From contig CANMBS010000026.1 in the NCBI GenBank assembly GCA_947496145.1, positions 1 to 64,000 of the forward strand: a stretch of 64,000 nucleotides of DNA, in the 5' to 3' direction. Position 1 is the first letter of the stretch; every line of letters starts with the position of its first letter. The notes beneath the pieces are model-generated. The model had not been told where the DNA came from and ran no database searches. It was given only the letters and a program-made list of their open reading frames with translations. This DNA is from an uncultured Pseudovibrio sp. (GTDB lineage: Bacteria > Pseudomonadota > Alphaproteobacteria > Rhizobiales > Stappiaceae). Below are positions 51,739-61,812 of the stretch, piece after piece. The translations under genes and the position numbers were made by a program.

Positions 51739-53745
51739 TTAGCTTTCGGCACTATCACTATTGCCAAGGCGCTTTTCTGCCTCCTGGACTACTGCTCCCA
51801 CAGTAATCCCAAAATGCTCATAGAGTTCCTGATATGGAGCGGAGGCACCGAAACCGGTCATTCCTACAAATCCGCCATCAGAACCGACGAAGCGGTCCCA
51901 TCCCATACGAACACCCGCTTCAACAGCGATCTTCACTGGACTACCACCAATGATGGCATTCTTATATGCGTCAGATTGTTGCTCGAAGAGCTCGAAGCTA
52001 GGAACGGAGACCACGCGGGTAGCAATTCCTTTGCCATCGAGTTCTTTTTTGGCATCAACTGCGATCTCTACTTCAGAACCGGTTGCGAACAGTGTCACAA
52101 CTGCTTCTTCTTCACAGTCAGCGATGATGTATGCGCCACGTGCACACAGGTTTTCGCTTTCATAATGCTTACGCAGAGAAGGCAGATTCTGACGAGTCAA
52201 GGCCAGAACGCTAGGTTTATCAGCGGCTTTCATGGAAAGCTGCCAGCATTCCAGGGTCTCTGTGATGTCTGCCGGACGGAAGAACTGGAGATTAGGAATA
52301 CAACGTAGCGCTGCGAAGTGCTCTACTGGCTGGTGGGTTGGACCATCTTCACCCAAACCGATGGAGTCGTGAGTCATTACGTGAATGACGCGCTGGTTCA
52401 TCAGAGCTGCCAGACGCAGAGATGGACGGCAGTAATCGGAGAAGATCAGGAAGCCACCAGAGTAGGGGATAACTCCGCCATGCAGTGCCATACCGTTCAT
52501 TGCAGCGGCCATTCCGTGTTCACGGATGCCCCAGTGAATGAAGCGACCGGAAAAATCATCCGGTGAAACGGGTGGTGTGAATTCGGTATTGGTGTTGTTG
52601 GAACCAGTCAGGTCAGCAGAGCCGCCGATGGCTTCCGGTACAGCACCGGTGATAACTTTCAGAACAGCCTGAGACGCTTTACGGGTCGCCATGGTTGGCT
52701 GTGTATCTGCCAGCTCTTTCTTATAGGTGTCGATTGCAGCATCGAAGCCGGATGGCAGATCGCCACGGCAGCGGCGTTCGAACTCGCCACGCTGCTCAGG
52801 GTTTGCTTCACTGAAGCGCTGTTCCCATTCTTTGCGGGCGTTTGCTGAGCGAAGACCTGCAATGCGCCATGCATCAAGAACGTCGCTTGGAACTTCAAAC
52901 GGCTCAGCGGACCAGCCAAGAGCTTCGCGAGTTGCTGCGATTTCGTCAGCGCCCAGAGGAGCGCCGTGCACTTTGTTGGTACCGGACTTGTTTGGAGAGC
53001 CGAAGCCGATTGTGGTTTTTGCCGCAATCATGGTTGGCTTGTCGCTGTTGCGTGCTTCTGTCAGCGCTGCTTCGATTGCTTCTGCATCATGACCATCAAT
53101 TGCGATCGTGTTCCAGCCGGAAGCTTTGAAGCGTGCGATCTGGTCAGTGCTGTCTGCAAGGTCAACAGAACCATCGATGGTGATGCCGTTGTCATCCCAG
53201 ATGAGGATCAGCTTGTTCAGCTTGAGGTGGCCTGCCAGAGAAATTGCTTCCTGAGAGATGCCTTCCATCAAGCAACCATCGCCTGCCAGAACGTAGGTGT
53301 AATGGTTGACGAGGTCCTTGCCGAAGCGCTCTTCCTGAAGGCGTTCAGCAATTGCCATGCCTACCGCGTTGCCAAGGCCCTGACCGAGAGGACCAGTGGT
53401 GGTCTCGATGCCTGCGCCATGACCGAACTCCGGGTGGCCGCATGTGCGAGCGCCAAGCTGGCGGAACTGCTGAAGCTGTTCGATGGAGAAATCTTCGTAA
53501 CCCAACAAATAAAGAGTAGAATAGAGCAGCATTGAGCCGTGCCCTGCGGAGAGCACAAAGCGATCTCGGTCTGCCCATTTCGGGGAGTTAGGATCAAATT
53601 TCAGAAATTTGGAAAACAGGACCGTTGCGATGTCAGCAGCACCCATTGGTAATCCTGGGTGGCCAGATTTTGCTTTTTCAACGGCATCCATTGAAAGAAA
53701 GCGTATCGCATTCGCCATGCGAGAGTGCTTTTCGAGGTCGGTCAT
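51739..53745 (-). CDS. tkt: Transketolase
   Basis: 668 aa. It transfers two-carbon units in the pentose phosphate pathway and uses ThDP. Motifs are [14 protein letters not shown], the ThDP-binding [13 protein letters not shown] and the later [10 protein letters not shown]-terminal [18 protein letters not shown] and [16 protein letters not shown] are also present. It is the first gene of the minus-strand glycolytic block and diverges from the DUF4164-zapA genes across a 555-bp gap. Confidence 0.97.
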   Translation of the reverse strand: MTDLEKHSRMANAIRFLSMDAVEKAKSGHPGLPMGAADIATVLFSKFLKFDPNSPKWADRDRFVLSAGHGSMLLYSTLYLLGYEDFSIEQLQQFRQLGARTCGHPEFGHGAGIETTTGPLGQGLGNAVGMAIAERLQEERFGKDLVNHYTYVLAGDGCLMEGISQEAISLAGHLKLNKLILIWDDNGITIDGSVDLADSTDQIARFKASGWNTIAIDGHDAEAIEAALTEARNSDKPTMIAAKTTIGFGSPNKSGTNKVHGAPLGADEIAATREALGWSAEPFEVPSDVLDAWRIAGLRSANARKEWEQRFSEANPEQRGEFERRCRGDLPSGFDAAIDTYKKELADTQPTMATRKASQAVLKVITGAVPEAIGGSADLTGSNNTNTEFTPPVSPDDFSGRFIHWGIREHGMAAAMNGMALHGGVIPYSGGFLIFSDYCRPSLRLAALMNQRVIHVMTHDSIGLGEDGPTHQPVEHFAALRCIPNLQFFRPADITETLECWQLSMKAADKPSVLALTRQNLPSLRKHYESENLCARGAYIIADCEEEAVVTLFATGSEVEIAVDAKKELDGKGIATRVVSVPSFELFEQQSDAYKNAIIGGSPVKIAVEAGVRMGWDRFVGSDGGFVGMTGFGASAPYQELYEHFGITVGAVVQEAEKRLGNSDSAES

Positions 53746-54300
53746 CTTATTCCCGCTGTCGATCCGGTCGGGCAGCCGGTTCTGTAATAATAGCTAGTGT
53801 AACGTCGATGACAGTCGCCATAGTCTTTGCCCCAGACTAATGCGTGTTGGCAGTTGTCTACGAACTTATAACGGAAGGAGACATAGCAGGTCAGAAAGTT
53901 GAGTCAACGAAATGAAGCGCCTAACGTCATGTTTATTGCGTAAGTTAAGCGCTTTTGAAATTTGAAGGGTCTTTGTTAACATAAGTTCTGCTGCTGAGCC
54001 TTTCGTCTGCGTGGATTGGCTTAGCGTCAAATACGTAGTCTTTAGATTTTTATTGGTCAGAATCTTCTAATTTGTTCATGAATGTTGCGTTGAGTAAATT
54101 TATTCTGATTTGACGATTGTGGTTTCAGGATTCATTGATAAATGAGATGGTTCGCACCCATTGCTAAGATATGATGTGAATAAAGCTCGACGATTCCCTC
54201 CTGCTCATGGATAATTGTTTATTGCTTCCCTAGACGGGGGAGACGCAGCTTGCCATTCTTAGGTGGTGGGTGATGTTATGGTGACAACGGATACAGGCAG
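53746..54300. other. 555-bp gap between divergent tkt and DUF4164 genes
   Basis: It should hold two divergent promoters. No coding frame or RNA is recognised. The centre (53930-54180) is AT-rich; I cannot fix -35/-10 boxes. Confidence 0.4.
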
Positions 54301-54597
54301 ATGTCAGAGGTGAAGATGGAAAGCGGGCAAGATCTGGATCAGGCACTGGATCGTATTTCCTCCTCCATCACAAAGCTTGAAGGTGCGCTTCATCGCAGGG
54401 CCTCCCGTGACAAGACCTTAGATGCCTTAGAGAGTGACCTTCAGAGAATCGGTGAGGACCGCACTCAGCTGGCAGCGAAACTGGATCAGGCTGAGGCGCG
54501 TGGGTCACGGCTGGAAGATGTCAACAAAGATGTCTCGCGCCGCCTTGTTGCTGCCATGGAATCCATTCGTACTGTTCTGGAAGGACAGGAGAGCTAA
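54301..54597 (+). CDS. DUF4164 coiled-coil protein upstream of zapA
   Basis: 98 aa, nearly all helix with heptads (LDQALDRISSSITKLEGALHRR ... LAAKLDQAEARGSRLEDVNKDVSRRL). It matches DUF4164, a small alphaproteobacterial family usually next to zapA. The stop is 5 bp before zapA, so the two are one transcriptional unit. A role in septation is inferred from this context only. Confidence 0.85.
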   Translation: MSEVKMESGQDLDQALDRISSSITKLEGALHRRASRDKTLDALESDLQRIGEDRTQLAAKLDQAEARGSRLEDVNKDVSRRLVAAMESIRTVLEGQES

Positions 54598-54602
54598 GAT
54601 CA

Positions 54603-55040
54603 ATGGCCCAAATAACAGTAGAAATAAATGATCGCAGCTTTCGCATGGCATGTGATGACGGTGAGGAAGACCGGCTGATTGGTCTTGCAAAGCGTTTTGA
54701 CGACAACATTAACAGCTTGCGTGAGAATTTTGGTGAGATCGGCGACCAGCGTCTGACTGTCATGGCCGGGATTATGGTAACAGATCATCTGGCTGAGGTG
54801 GAGCGTAAGCTGAAGGCAGCAGAAGCGCGGATCGAAGAGCTGGGTAAAGCGGAAGCCTCTGTTGAGGAGCGGCTTGCTGCTCAGGAAAACCGGTACCTGA
54901 GCCGTATTGAAGCTATCGAAGAAGAACATCGCCAGAAAGAAGAGATGATTGTCGCACGCCTTCTGGAGAGTGCTGACAAGATTGAGCGACTGAGCAATGA
55001 TCTGGACAGAGAGTTGCACGAGGAAGACAGCGCTGCGTAA
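54603..55040 (+). CDS. zapA: Cell division protein ZapA
   Basis: 145 aa. The N-terminal globular domain MAQITVEINDRSFRMACDDGEEDRLIGLAKRFDDNINSLR is the typical ZapA fold, followed by a long coiled coil (residues ~55-145). ZapA tetramers bind and bundle FtsZ at the division site. It is followed by the 6S RNA locus and then by the folate cyclo-ligase gene, the arrangement seen in many proteobacteria. Confidence 0.92.
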   Translation: MAQITVEINDRSFRMACDDGEEDRLIGLAKRFDDNINSLRENFGEIGDQRLTVMAGIMVTDHLAEVERKLKAAEARIEELGKAEASVEERLAAQENRYLSRIEAIEEEHRQKEEMIVARLLESADKIERLSNDLDRELHEEDSAA

Positions 55041-55147
55041 CTTTTGCAGTTTGCAGCGGATTTGAAGTCACTTCAGCGTTTCACTTATATTTTAGCGGAG
55101 GCGGTTTGAGAGGGCTGGTAATTCCGGCCACTCTGGCCTATATGAGC

Positions 55148-55316
55148 CTTTGCGTTGCTGCGCTGCTCGTCAGGAGACACATTATCCCCGGGGCCTTACG
55201 CATTCCTTAGGGAGCTGTTCCTTCCCTCGCTCGTGGGCTTGGGGACACGGCGCCCACCTACATAGTAGGTTCTCCGGGATTGCACATTCTCCAACGGCTG
55301 TCGCGGCACGCCCTTC
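55148..55316 (+). ncRNA. ssrS: 6S RNA
   Basis: Placed by context (between zapA and the 5-formyl-THF cyclo-ligase gene, the usual ssrS site) and by fold. The ends can close as a stem: GCGTTGCTGCG (~55152) with CGCGGCACGC (~55302-55311). Further in, ATCCCCGGGG faces CTCCGGGAT, leaving the large central bubble. A terminal hairpin GTGGGC/GCCCAC lies at ~55233-55256. 6S RNA mimics an open promoter and sequesters sigma-70 RNA polymerase in stationary phase. The exact ends are estimates. Confidence 0.8.
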
Positions 55317-55332
55317 TTTTCTTCTTTAGATG

Positions 55333-55881
55333 TTAGTCCTGTTCTTTCTGATGAAGCAGGGGTTGCTTGCCTGTAGCCCATTTCTGAACAATTCTGTCTA
55401 ACTGCGACCTATTGGTTATATGACTAATCTGTATGTCCTGTCGTGTTTGCAGGGCTGAGGAGATGCTGTTCCGCATCTCTCGACGCCTTCTCAGGCTGTT
55501 TATGGCAAATCTGAATTGTTGCAGGGGCCAGTCCACGTTGCCTTCTGGTAATTCCGGGCGTTGCTTGCCCCAATGCTTCCATGGCCGAGAAAAAAGTCGC
55601 CACGCTCTTTGCCACTCAGGAGGATCTAACCAGATTACCCATTGGGCTTGGGGTATTGCTTGGCGAAGAAGGCTTGGGCCTCCTTCCAATATCCAACTAT
55701 CTGCTTGAAGTACGTGCGACAGTTTTGCCTCAATTTCTGCTTGAGGGCGTTGGACCCAGTCTTTTGTAAGTTTAATAGAATCGTATGAGATTACTGGCAC
55801 CTCGGGGCGGGTTACATGCAACCGGGCTGCCAGATGGCTTTTGCCAGTTCCGTTTGCACCTGTGACAATGACTTTCTGCAA
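55333..55881 (-). CDS. P-loop kinase-like protein (FlaR/topology-modulation type)
   Basis: 182 aa. N-terminal VIVTGANGTGKSHLAARLH is a Walker A motif (GANGTGKS). WILEGG and VIWLDPPEWQRAWRLFSRPW fit the lid region of small adenylate-kinase-like proteins labelled FlaR or DNA-topology-modulation protein. Substrate unknown. It converges on the 6S RNA gene, ending about 15 bases past its estimated 3' end. Confidence 0.82.
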   Translation of the reverse strand: MQKVIVTGANGTGKSHLAARLHVTRPEVPVISYDSIKLTKDWVQRPQAEIEAKLSHVLQADSWILEGGPSLLRQAIPQAQWVIWLDPPEWQRAWRLFSRPWKHWGKQRPELPEGNVDWPLQQFRFAINSLRRRREMRNSISSALQTRQDIQISHITNRSQLDRIVQKWATGKQPLLHQKEQD

Positions 55882-56095
55882 AGAGGATTATCCTGTTGCT
55901 TTGATTGTGGTCGTAGCTGGTCTGTAGAGCTGGCTACCTGGAAGTTACGTGTGAGTCGCACCAAACTTTACAATTGATTTGCAGAAGACGCTTGGAAAAA
56001 TGCTTAGGTGGAGCAGCAGGAGTGACTTTATCTCCCACAGTGGCTTGTGGCAGAGTGATTTTGATCTGGCATGAGACAAGGGCTGACTTACAGAC

Positions 56096-56680
56096 ATGAT
56101 TGATAAAGTGAAATCTACTCTTGCAGGCAAACAGATGGTCCGTAAAGCCGGACTGGCGTCGCGGGCTGCGCTTTCGCCTGTGGAGCGGATTGAGTGTTCG
56201 CTGGATTTGGTGGGCTTTGCTTCTGAGCTTGGGGTGGAGTCGGGGAGCATGGTTGCCGGGTTCTGGCCTATTCGCGATGAGGTAGATCCACGCCCGCTCA
56301 TGGATGCGCTGGCACAGGCTGGATGTTCTTTATGTCTGCCAGTTGTTATGGGGGATGAGCTGGAGTTCCGCCGTCTGGAAAAGGGGGCTGCGCTGGAACC
56401 TGCCGGGTTTGGTAGTATGGCGCCGGGGACGGAGGCTGAGGTTGTCCATCCCAATGTGGTATTGGTGCCGCTTTCTGCTTTTGATAGGCATTGTAACCGG
56501 ATTGGATACGGCAAAGGATTTTATGATCGGGCCTTGAGTGGGCTGGAAAAACTTACTCCTCTGGTCGCGATTGGGGTTGCATTTGCGGTTCAAGAGGTAG
56601 AAGAGGTTCCGATGGAAGCGCATGATCGTCAACTTGATGGCATTTTGACAGATCGTGGGCTTTTAAAGGCAGGTGATTGA
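56096..56680 (+). CDS. 5-formyltetrahydrofolate cyclo-ligase
   Basis: 194 aa. It converts 5-formyl-THF to 5,10-methenyl-THF with ATP. Conserved parts are ASRAALSPVER, VAGFWPIRDEVDPRPL, and the C-terminal RIGYGKGFYDRALSGL, the family's phosphate-binding motif. It often lies beside 6S RNA, as here. Downstream genes follow on the same strand with a 110-bp gap. Confidence 0.93.
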   Translation: MIDKVKSTLAGKQMVRKAGLASRAALSPVERIECSLDLVGFASELGVESGSMVAGFWPIRDEVDPRPLMDALAQAGCSLCLPVVMGDELEFRRLEKGAALEPAGFGSMAPGTEAEVVHPNVVLVPLSAFDRHCNRIGYGKGFYDRALSGLEKLTPLVAIGVAFAVQEVEEVPMEAHDRQLDGILTDRGLLKAGD

Positions 56681-56790
56681 TGCGAGCTGACAGGCTTTGC
56701 TCTCACTTTGTCGGGAACCAATTGAAATTCGCGCATCCTTAACCAGAAAAGGGAGAGACCTTGCTGGGGTGCGCTTGAAAGGGTGTATAG

Positions 56791-57633
56791 ATGCAACTGC
56801 TGTTTCTTGGGGATCTGGTTGGTCGTGCCGGGCGTAATGCGGTCATCGACGAACTGCCTCAACTTGTTGAAGACAATCAGCTGGACTTCGTCGTTGTGAA
56901 TGGCGAGAACTCAGCGGCAGGCTTTGGCATTACCGAAGAAATCTTGCAGAACGTTCTGGATGCTGGTGCCGATGTGGTGACGACCGGTAACCATATCTGG
57001 GATCAGCGCGACACTCTTGTTTATATTGAACGACAAAACCAGTTGCTGCGCCCTGCAAACTATCCAGCTGGCACACCGGGTAAAGGGGCAAACCTTTACC
57101 GCGCTAAGAATGGTGCAGATGTGCTGGTGGTGAATGTGATGGGCCGCGTTTATATGGATGCGCTTGACTGCCCGTTTAATGCTATCGACAAAATTCTGGC
57201 GGACTGTCCGCTGGGCGCTGTTGCTGATGCAATCATCATTGATATGCACGCAGAAGCGACCAGTGAGAAGCAGGCTATGGGGCACTTCTGTGATGGGCGT
57301 GCTTCTCTTGTGGTTGGCACGCATACACATGTTCCAACGGCGGATCATCAGGTGCTTGTTGGCGGTACGGCTTATCTGTCTGATGCGGGCATGTGCGGGG
57401 ATTATGATTCCGTGCTGGGTATGGAGAAGGAAGAGCCGGTCAACCGCTTCCTGCGCAAGATGAATGGTGGCCGTTTTACGCCTGCGCTGGGTGAGGCAAC
57501 CATTTGTGGTGTCGCTGTTGAGACGGATGACCGCACCGGCCTTGCAAAACATGTTTCTCCAGTACGCCTTGGCGGGCGTTTGTCGCAGATTATTCCGCCA
57601 TTCTGGGGCGCAGGTGAGAAAGACTACGCCTGA
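56791..57633 (+). CDS. YmdB/TIGR00282-type metallophosphoesterase
   Basis: 280 aa. It has LFLGDLVGRAGRNAV with a metal-binding Asp, VNGENSAAGFGIT, TGNHIWDQRD and VGTHTHVPTADHQVL. These match the YmdB group, which hydrolyses cyclic nucleotides (2',3'- or 3',5'-cNMP) in Bacillus. The C-terminus (GRLSQIIPPFWG) is usual for the family. The gene lies between the folate cyclo-ligase and yebC. Confidence 0.92.
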   Translation: MQLLFLGDLVGRAGRNAVIDELPQLVEDNQLDFVVVNGENSAAGFGITEEILQNVLDAGADVVTTGNHIWDQRDTLVYIERQNQLLRPANYPAGTPGKGANLYRAKNGADVLVVNVMGRVYMDALDCPFNAIDKILADCPLGAVADAIIIDMHAEATSEKQAMGHFCDGRASLVVGTHTHVPTADHQVLVGGTAYLSDAGMCGDYDSVLGMEKEEPVNRFLRKMNGGRFTPALGEATICGVAVETDDRTGLAKHVSPVRLGGRLSQIIPPFWGAGEKDYA

Positions 57634-57779
57634 TTAAAACGGTAACCATGCCTTGTGAATGGTGAGGAAGAGTAAGTACTCGGTAAATCTCGCGGTTTCT
57701 TGCTCTGGATTTTGTCGTTCAGGGGGCTTATAAGCTTTCATCGAATTTGCTCGACGTTATGCGACAGCCTTGTCGGGGA

Positions 57780-57817
57780 GAGCGCTGTCCAAGCTATCAG
57801 CGGCTTGGTGAGCGCTC
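57780..57817 (+). promoter_or_regulatory. Long hairpin in the yebC leader
   Basis: GAGCGCT (57780-57786) pairs with AGCGCTC (57811-57817), and CCAAGC (57789-57794) with GCTTGG (57803-57808), with a 2x2 internal loop between. It lies 46 bases before the yebC ATG with no T-run, suggesting a 5' leader element rather than a terminator. Confidence 0.5.
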
Positions 57818-57862
57818 CTTTGAGCGAAACAGTTATGATCTAAACACAAGCCTGGAAGATCT

Positions 57863-58606
57863 ATGGCCGGACATTCAAAATTTAAAAACATCATGCACCG
57901 CAAGGGACGTCAGGATGCTGTGCGTTCCAAGCTGTTTTCCCGTCTTTCTAAAGAAATCACCGTTGCTGCGAAGATGGGTGATCCTGACCCGGACAAAAAT
58001 CCGCGTTTACGCCTTGCTGTGCAGAACGCGAAGGGCCAGTCCATGCCGAAGGACAATATTGCCCGCGCGATTGCGAAATCTCAGGGTGGTGACGGTGCTG
58101 ATTATACCGAGATTCGTTATGAGGGTTATGGCCCGGGTGGTACCGCGATCATTGTTGAAGTGCTGACTGACAACAAAAACCGCTCTGCTGGTGCTGTTCG
58201 CTCTTATTTCACCAAATACGGTGGGTCTATGGGTGAAACTGGTTCTGTTTCCTTCATGTTCGACCGCGTTGGCGAGATCATCTACAAGCTGGAAGCTGGT
58301 GATGCAGATGCCATCATGGAAGCTGGTATCGAAGCTGGTGCTGATGACGTGGAAACTGATGAGGAAAACCATACCATCACCTGTGCTTTTGAAGACCTTT
58401 CTGAAGTCTCCAAAGCTCTGGAAGCCGAGCTGGGTGAAGCCGAATCTGTCAAGATTATCTGGAAGCCACAGAACCTTGTTGAAGTGAACGAGGAAAAAGC
58501 TGGCACCATCATGAAGCTGATGGATGCGTTTGACGAAGATGATGACGTGCAGAACGTGTTCTCCAACTTCGACATTCCTGAAGAGGTTCTGGCGAAGCTG
58601 GGCTAG
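57863..58606 (+). CDS. yebC: YebC/PmpR-family protein
   Basis: 247 aa. It starts [32 protein letters not shown], the invariant N-terminus. Domain two carries [14 protein letters not shown], and domain three [18 protein letters not shown]. The family acts as DNA-binding regulator (PmpR) or, as recently described for YebC, as translation factor relieving stalls at proline stretches. In many genomes it lies next to ruvC; here ruvCAB is 3.2 kb further on. Confidence 0.95.
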   Translation: MAGHSKFKNIMHRKGRQDAVRSKLFSRLSKEITVAAKMGDPDPDKNPRLRLAVQNAKGQSMPKDNIARAIAKSQGGDGADYTEIRYEGYGPGGTAIIVEVLTDNKNRSAGAVRSYFTKYGGSMGETGSVSFMFDRVGEIIYKLEAGDADAIMEAGIEAGADDVETDEENHTITCAFEDLSEVSKALEAELGEAESVKIIWKPQNLVEVNEEKAGTIMKLMDAFDEDDDVQNVFSNFDIPEEVLAKLG

Positions 58607-58631
58607 GCCTCAGACAAGCTGATGAATTTTA

Positions 58632-58664
58632 AAAGGCGGTGCGGTCAGCGTGCCGCCTTTTTTG
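58632..58664 (+). terminator. yebC terminator
   Basis: AAAGGCGG (58632-58639) pairs with CCGCCTTT (58653-58660), followed by a T-run. Confidence 0.88.
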
Positions 58665-58760
58665 TGTTTGGCTTTGGATATCCCTCATTTCAATGGAGTT
58701 GGCTTCCATATGGCTCTGTGAAACTCTTCAGGTGATTTTAGTTGGGTTTGAGGCGGGGTT

Positions 58761-59348
58761 GTGAGTGAGGAAGGTGATAAGGTTTGGGTGATCGAGCATG
58801 CGATTGGCTCGGCGTGGTGGTTACATTTGCTGGCGATTGCTTATGTGAGCTTGCTGGTGGTGGGGGCTGTTTTGGGGACACCGGCTGGCTTCTGGGCGGA
58901 GAGAGCGCCACTGGTGGTGCGGGCCTATGGCTTTTGCGTTACTACAGCACCTTATATTCTTGCTGTTGCGGGGCTTTTAACCGCACTTTATCTGCGGCAA
59001 GCGGTGAATACTGCGCGGACCATGAAGGAGCGATGTCTGATTGCGACTTCGGCGATCCTGACCATGCCGATCAATGGGTATCATAAGGGGGACTGGTGGG
59101 TCTCGCTGTGCTCTGTCAGCATCACCATTATGCCGCCCCTGCTTTACGGTGGCCTTGGAATAATGAGGCAACCGCTCTCAATTTTGGGGCTTACGTGTTG
59201 TTTAGCGGCATATGTATTCTGTCTCGTCCAGAGGCAGATGCTGCTCGTCGCTCAAAACAGCAACTTCCTTCAGGACAGAATTTCGGAGCTTGTGACCATG
59301 GCACAAGTCGTTGCCAGCTCAACTGAGAATAATGAAGAGGTGTCCTGA
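58761..59348 (+). CDS. Membrane protein of unknown function
   Basis: 195 aa, GTG start after GGCGGGG. Four or five hydrophobic helices (~18-40, ~55-76, ~90-100, ~112-132, ~138-158), then a short soluble C-terminus (FLQDRISELVTMAQVVASSTENN). No family recognised. It converges on the Lrp/AsnC gene, 15 bp away. Confidence 0.65.
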   Translation: MSEEGDKVWVIEHAIGSAWWLHLLAIAYVSLLVVGAVLGTPAGFWAERAPLVVRAYGFCVTTAPYILAVAGLLTALYLRQAVNTARTMKERCLIATSAILTMPINGYHKGDWWVSLCSVSITIMPPLLYGGLGIMRQPLSILGLTCCLAAYVFCLVQRQMLLVAQNSNFLQDRISELVTMAQVVASSTENNEEVS

Positions 59349-59363
59349 ACAAGCTGTTTTGAG

Positions 59364-59861
59364 TTAGTCGTGATCTACTATTTCTTCCAGATGCTGCAAC
59401 GGTAGCGGGCCATTGGCCTTGAGCGTACGGATGGCAAAGTTGGAGCGGATGTCCTCAATACCTTCCAGTGTCATCAGGTAGTCTGAGAGGAATGCGTCGT
59501 AAGCTTCCAGAGTTGGGACAACCACTTCTGCCAGAATATCTGACTGGCCGGAGACCAGATGGCAGGACACAACTTCGTCTGGAGCGATAACGCTCTCGAT
59601 GATTGCCATGATCTGCTCACGGCTTTGCTTGCCAACGCGCATCTCTACAAAAACCGTCATGCCAAGCCCGACGGTCTTGCGGTTTACAGAGGCCTGATAG
59701 CCATTAATGACGCCGCTGTCTTCCAGATTTTTAACGCGGCGCAGGCAAGGAGATGGAGACAAGGCTACTTTGCCAGCCAGTTCCACATTGGTGAGACGTC
59801 CGTCTGCCTGAAGGTTTTTCAGAATTTCTAAGTCAATCTTATCGAGCGATGATTTTGGCAT
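59364..59861 (-). CDS. Lrp/AsnC-family transcriptional regulator
   Basis: 165 aa. It has the N-terminal HTH (LDKIDLEILKNLQADGRLTNVELAGKVALSPSPCLRRVKNLE) and the C-terminal RAM domain with GQSDILAEVVVPTLEAYD. Typically forms octamers sensing amino acids. It lies about 130 bp from, and upstream-oriented to, nothing obvious; the TauE gene on the same strand ends 128 bp upstream of its start, so regulation of that exporter is possible but unproven. Confidence 0.92.
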   Translation of the reverse strand: MPKSSLDKIDLEILKNLQADGRLTNVELAGKVALSPSPCLRRVKNLEDSGVINGYQASVNRKTVGLGMTVFVEMRVGKQSREQIMAIIESVIAPDEVVSCHLVSGQSDILAEVVVPTLEAYDAFLSDYLMTLEGIEDIRSNFAIRTLKANGPLPLQHLEEIVDHD

Positions 59862-59988
59862 TAATCTATTTTTTTCGTCTGGTTCTGAGGGTATTATTGC
59901 TTAAGCTAAGGTTTTGCCCCAGCTTTGCAAGCTCTACAGGCTGGATATGGGGTGGTAAAGCCCTTGCCAGCCAATATGTGGTTCTAGT

Positions 59989-60750
59989 TCATCTGAGGAA
60001 TCCATCCAAAACAGGCATGCTTGTGATGGCGGCCCCTAAAATGAGTGTATAGGCAAGCATGCGGTAGGATCGACCTCCCGATAGCGAAAAGCCTTTTGCG
60101 CCTATAAAGATACTAAGTGCGTAGGCAGGGCAGATGATCAGTGAAAGAAGCAGCAGCTCCTGTGTGATCAGCCCATTCCACCAGAAGGCAGCGAAAGAGC
60201 CGAAGCTGGTGAAAAAGAAATATGTGATCAGGTTTGCGCGAATGACGTTTACGGGTGAAGGGCCCGACATCCAGTAGGTGATGATTGGAGGGCCAGACAG
60301 CTGTGTCATGCCACCCAGCAGGCCTGAGATAACTCCGACACCAAAAGATGTGCGTTTGCTTGGTGCTTTGGTGTAGCGCCAGCCAGATACGAGAATGGTC
60401 AGGAGAGTGAGTACAACACAGGATACGATCCACCTTAAAACATAGGGGTCTGCGGTGGTAAGGACCCAAGCACCTATGGAAACTGTCAGGAAAGCACCCA
60501 GAGCCGCAGGGAGAACAGTTCTCCAGTCGCACTGTTTTGTTGCAGAGATAACCATTGGCATTGAGATCGTGGCATCTACGAGGAGAAGGGATGCCGCTGC
60601 CAGTTTAGGGTCCATAATTGCTGAAGCGACAGGCATATAGATCATGGCAGCGCCGAAGCCGGCAAAACCACGGGTCAACCCGGCCAGTGCAATTGCTGCA
60701 CACACCATCAAAAGGGCCGGGGAATCTAGTCCTGCGACGTCCGGGAGCAT
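59989..60750 (-). CDS. TauE/SafE-family exporter (first of a tandem pair)
   Basis: 253 aa, about eight helices. It has GLTRGFAGFGAAMIYMP in the first half and GLLGGMTQLSGPPIITYWMSG in the second, the usual TauE motifs. It is strongly similar in layout to the next gene upstream ([38 protein letters not shown]), so the two arose by tandem duplication. Substrate unknown (sulfite or organic sulfonates are typical). Confidence 0.9.
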   Translation of the reverse strand: MLPDVAGLDSPALLMVCAAIALAGLTRGFAGFGAAMIYMPVASAIMDPKLAAASLLLVDATISMPMVISATKQCDWRTVLPAALGAFLTVSIGAWVLTTADPYVLRWIVSCVVLTLLTILVSGWRYTKAPSKRTSFGVGVISGLLGGMTQLSGPPIITYWMSGPSPVNVIRANLITYFFFTSFGSFAAFWWNGLITQELLLLSLIICPAYALSIFIGAKGFSLSGGRSYRMLAYTLILGAAITSMPVLDGFLR

Positions 60751-60933
60751 TTACGCCTCATTAGAAAAGGTGAGTCTTGGATCTCTGATATGGCGTAGTA
60801 TAGAGTGCGAGAGGGGCTCCCTCCAATCAGGACGAATGGCCAGATTGTCGAGAATTTCTCAATTTCCCCGCCCGGAAGACTGTATTGTGCGTCAAATCCA
60901 GCAAATTACACGAAAAGTTGCGGCAGATTCTGC

Positions 60934-61689
60934 TCAGAGACTGTGCCAGATTGGGAGAGATATGAGGGCGGCTAAGAAGATTATGATTTTTGCTGCCCAT
61001 TTGAAATATTGGGGTGGTGCGCTTTTGAAGGTCTTTGCGCCGAAAAGCAGGCAGGCAAGATAGATGGGACCGGTGATGAGGACTACGGGAATAAGCTCTT
61101 TTGTGAACAGGCCATGGTAGGCGTAGGAAACATAGGCTGAGGCATCTGCGATTGCGATGAATACAATCATGTTAGCGCGAATGATGTGTTGCGGATAAGG
61201 GCCGGTTGCCCAAAGTATGTAAATTGGAATAGATGGCATCTGGCTGAAGCCACCAAGCAGACCGGAAAGAGCACCTACGCCAAAGTTTTGCGAGCGGGTT
61301 GGGGCCTGTGAGTATGTCCAGTTGGACATGAGGATTGCCAGTAGAGCGAATACAACGAGCGAGATACTCCAGTGCAGGACGATTGTTGGAGCAGTGGCGA
61401 GAATCCATGCGCCGATGGAGACTGCAAGGATTGCACCGATGGCAGCAGGGACAACGCTTTTCCAATTGCACAGTTTGAGCGCGGGGAAAATGAGCGGCAG
61501 GGCAATGAGGGTGTCCAGAATGAGCAGGGTGGCGGCAGCAAGTTTTGCTCCAATCACCAGAGCGGCGAGGGGAACCCAGACCATGCCTGACCCGAAACCT
61601 GCAAATCCCCGCATGAGACCGGCTAGTAAGATAGCTCCTGCAACCAGACACAACTGTAAGGCTGAGTGGGCGTACAGGGTTTCAATCAT
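60934..61689 (-). CDS. TauE/SafE-family exporter (second of a tandem pair)
   Basis: 251 aa, about eight helices, paralogue of 59989-60750 with the same motif positions and length. The two copies differ at many positions, including the second-half motif (TQLSGPP versus SQMPSIP), so the duplication is old and they may differ in substrate. Divergent from ruvC, 123 bp apart. Confidence 0.9.
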   Translation of the reverse strand: MIETLYAHSALQLCLVAGAILLAGLMRGFAGFGSGMVWVPLAALVIGAKLAAATLLILDTLIALPLIFPALKLCNWKSVVPAAIGAILAVSIGAWILATAPTIVLHWSISLVVFALLAILMSNWTYSQAPTRSQNFGVGALSGLLGGFSQMPSIPIYILWATGPYPQHIIRANMIVFIAIADASAYVSYAYHGLFTKELIPVVLITGPIYLACLLFGAKTFKSAPPQYFKWAAKIIIFLAALISLPIWHSL

Positions 61690-61812
61690 ACCGGGTCCTT
61701 TGGTGATGCCTGCGCAGGAACGAGTGGATTACTCCTGAATTTTGACGGATTAAGCCTCTGGTTTTCGTTAGCGGCTGGCGTCTTCGGAGATTTTTCGTTA
61801 CCGGTTTGTTCT

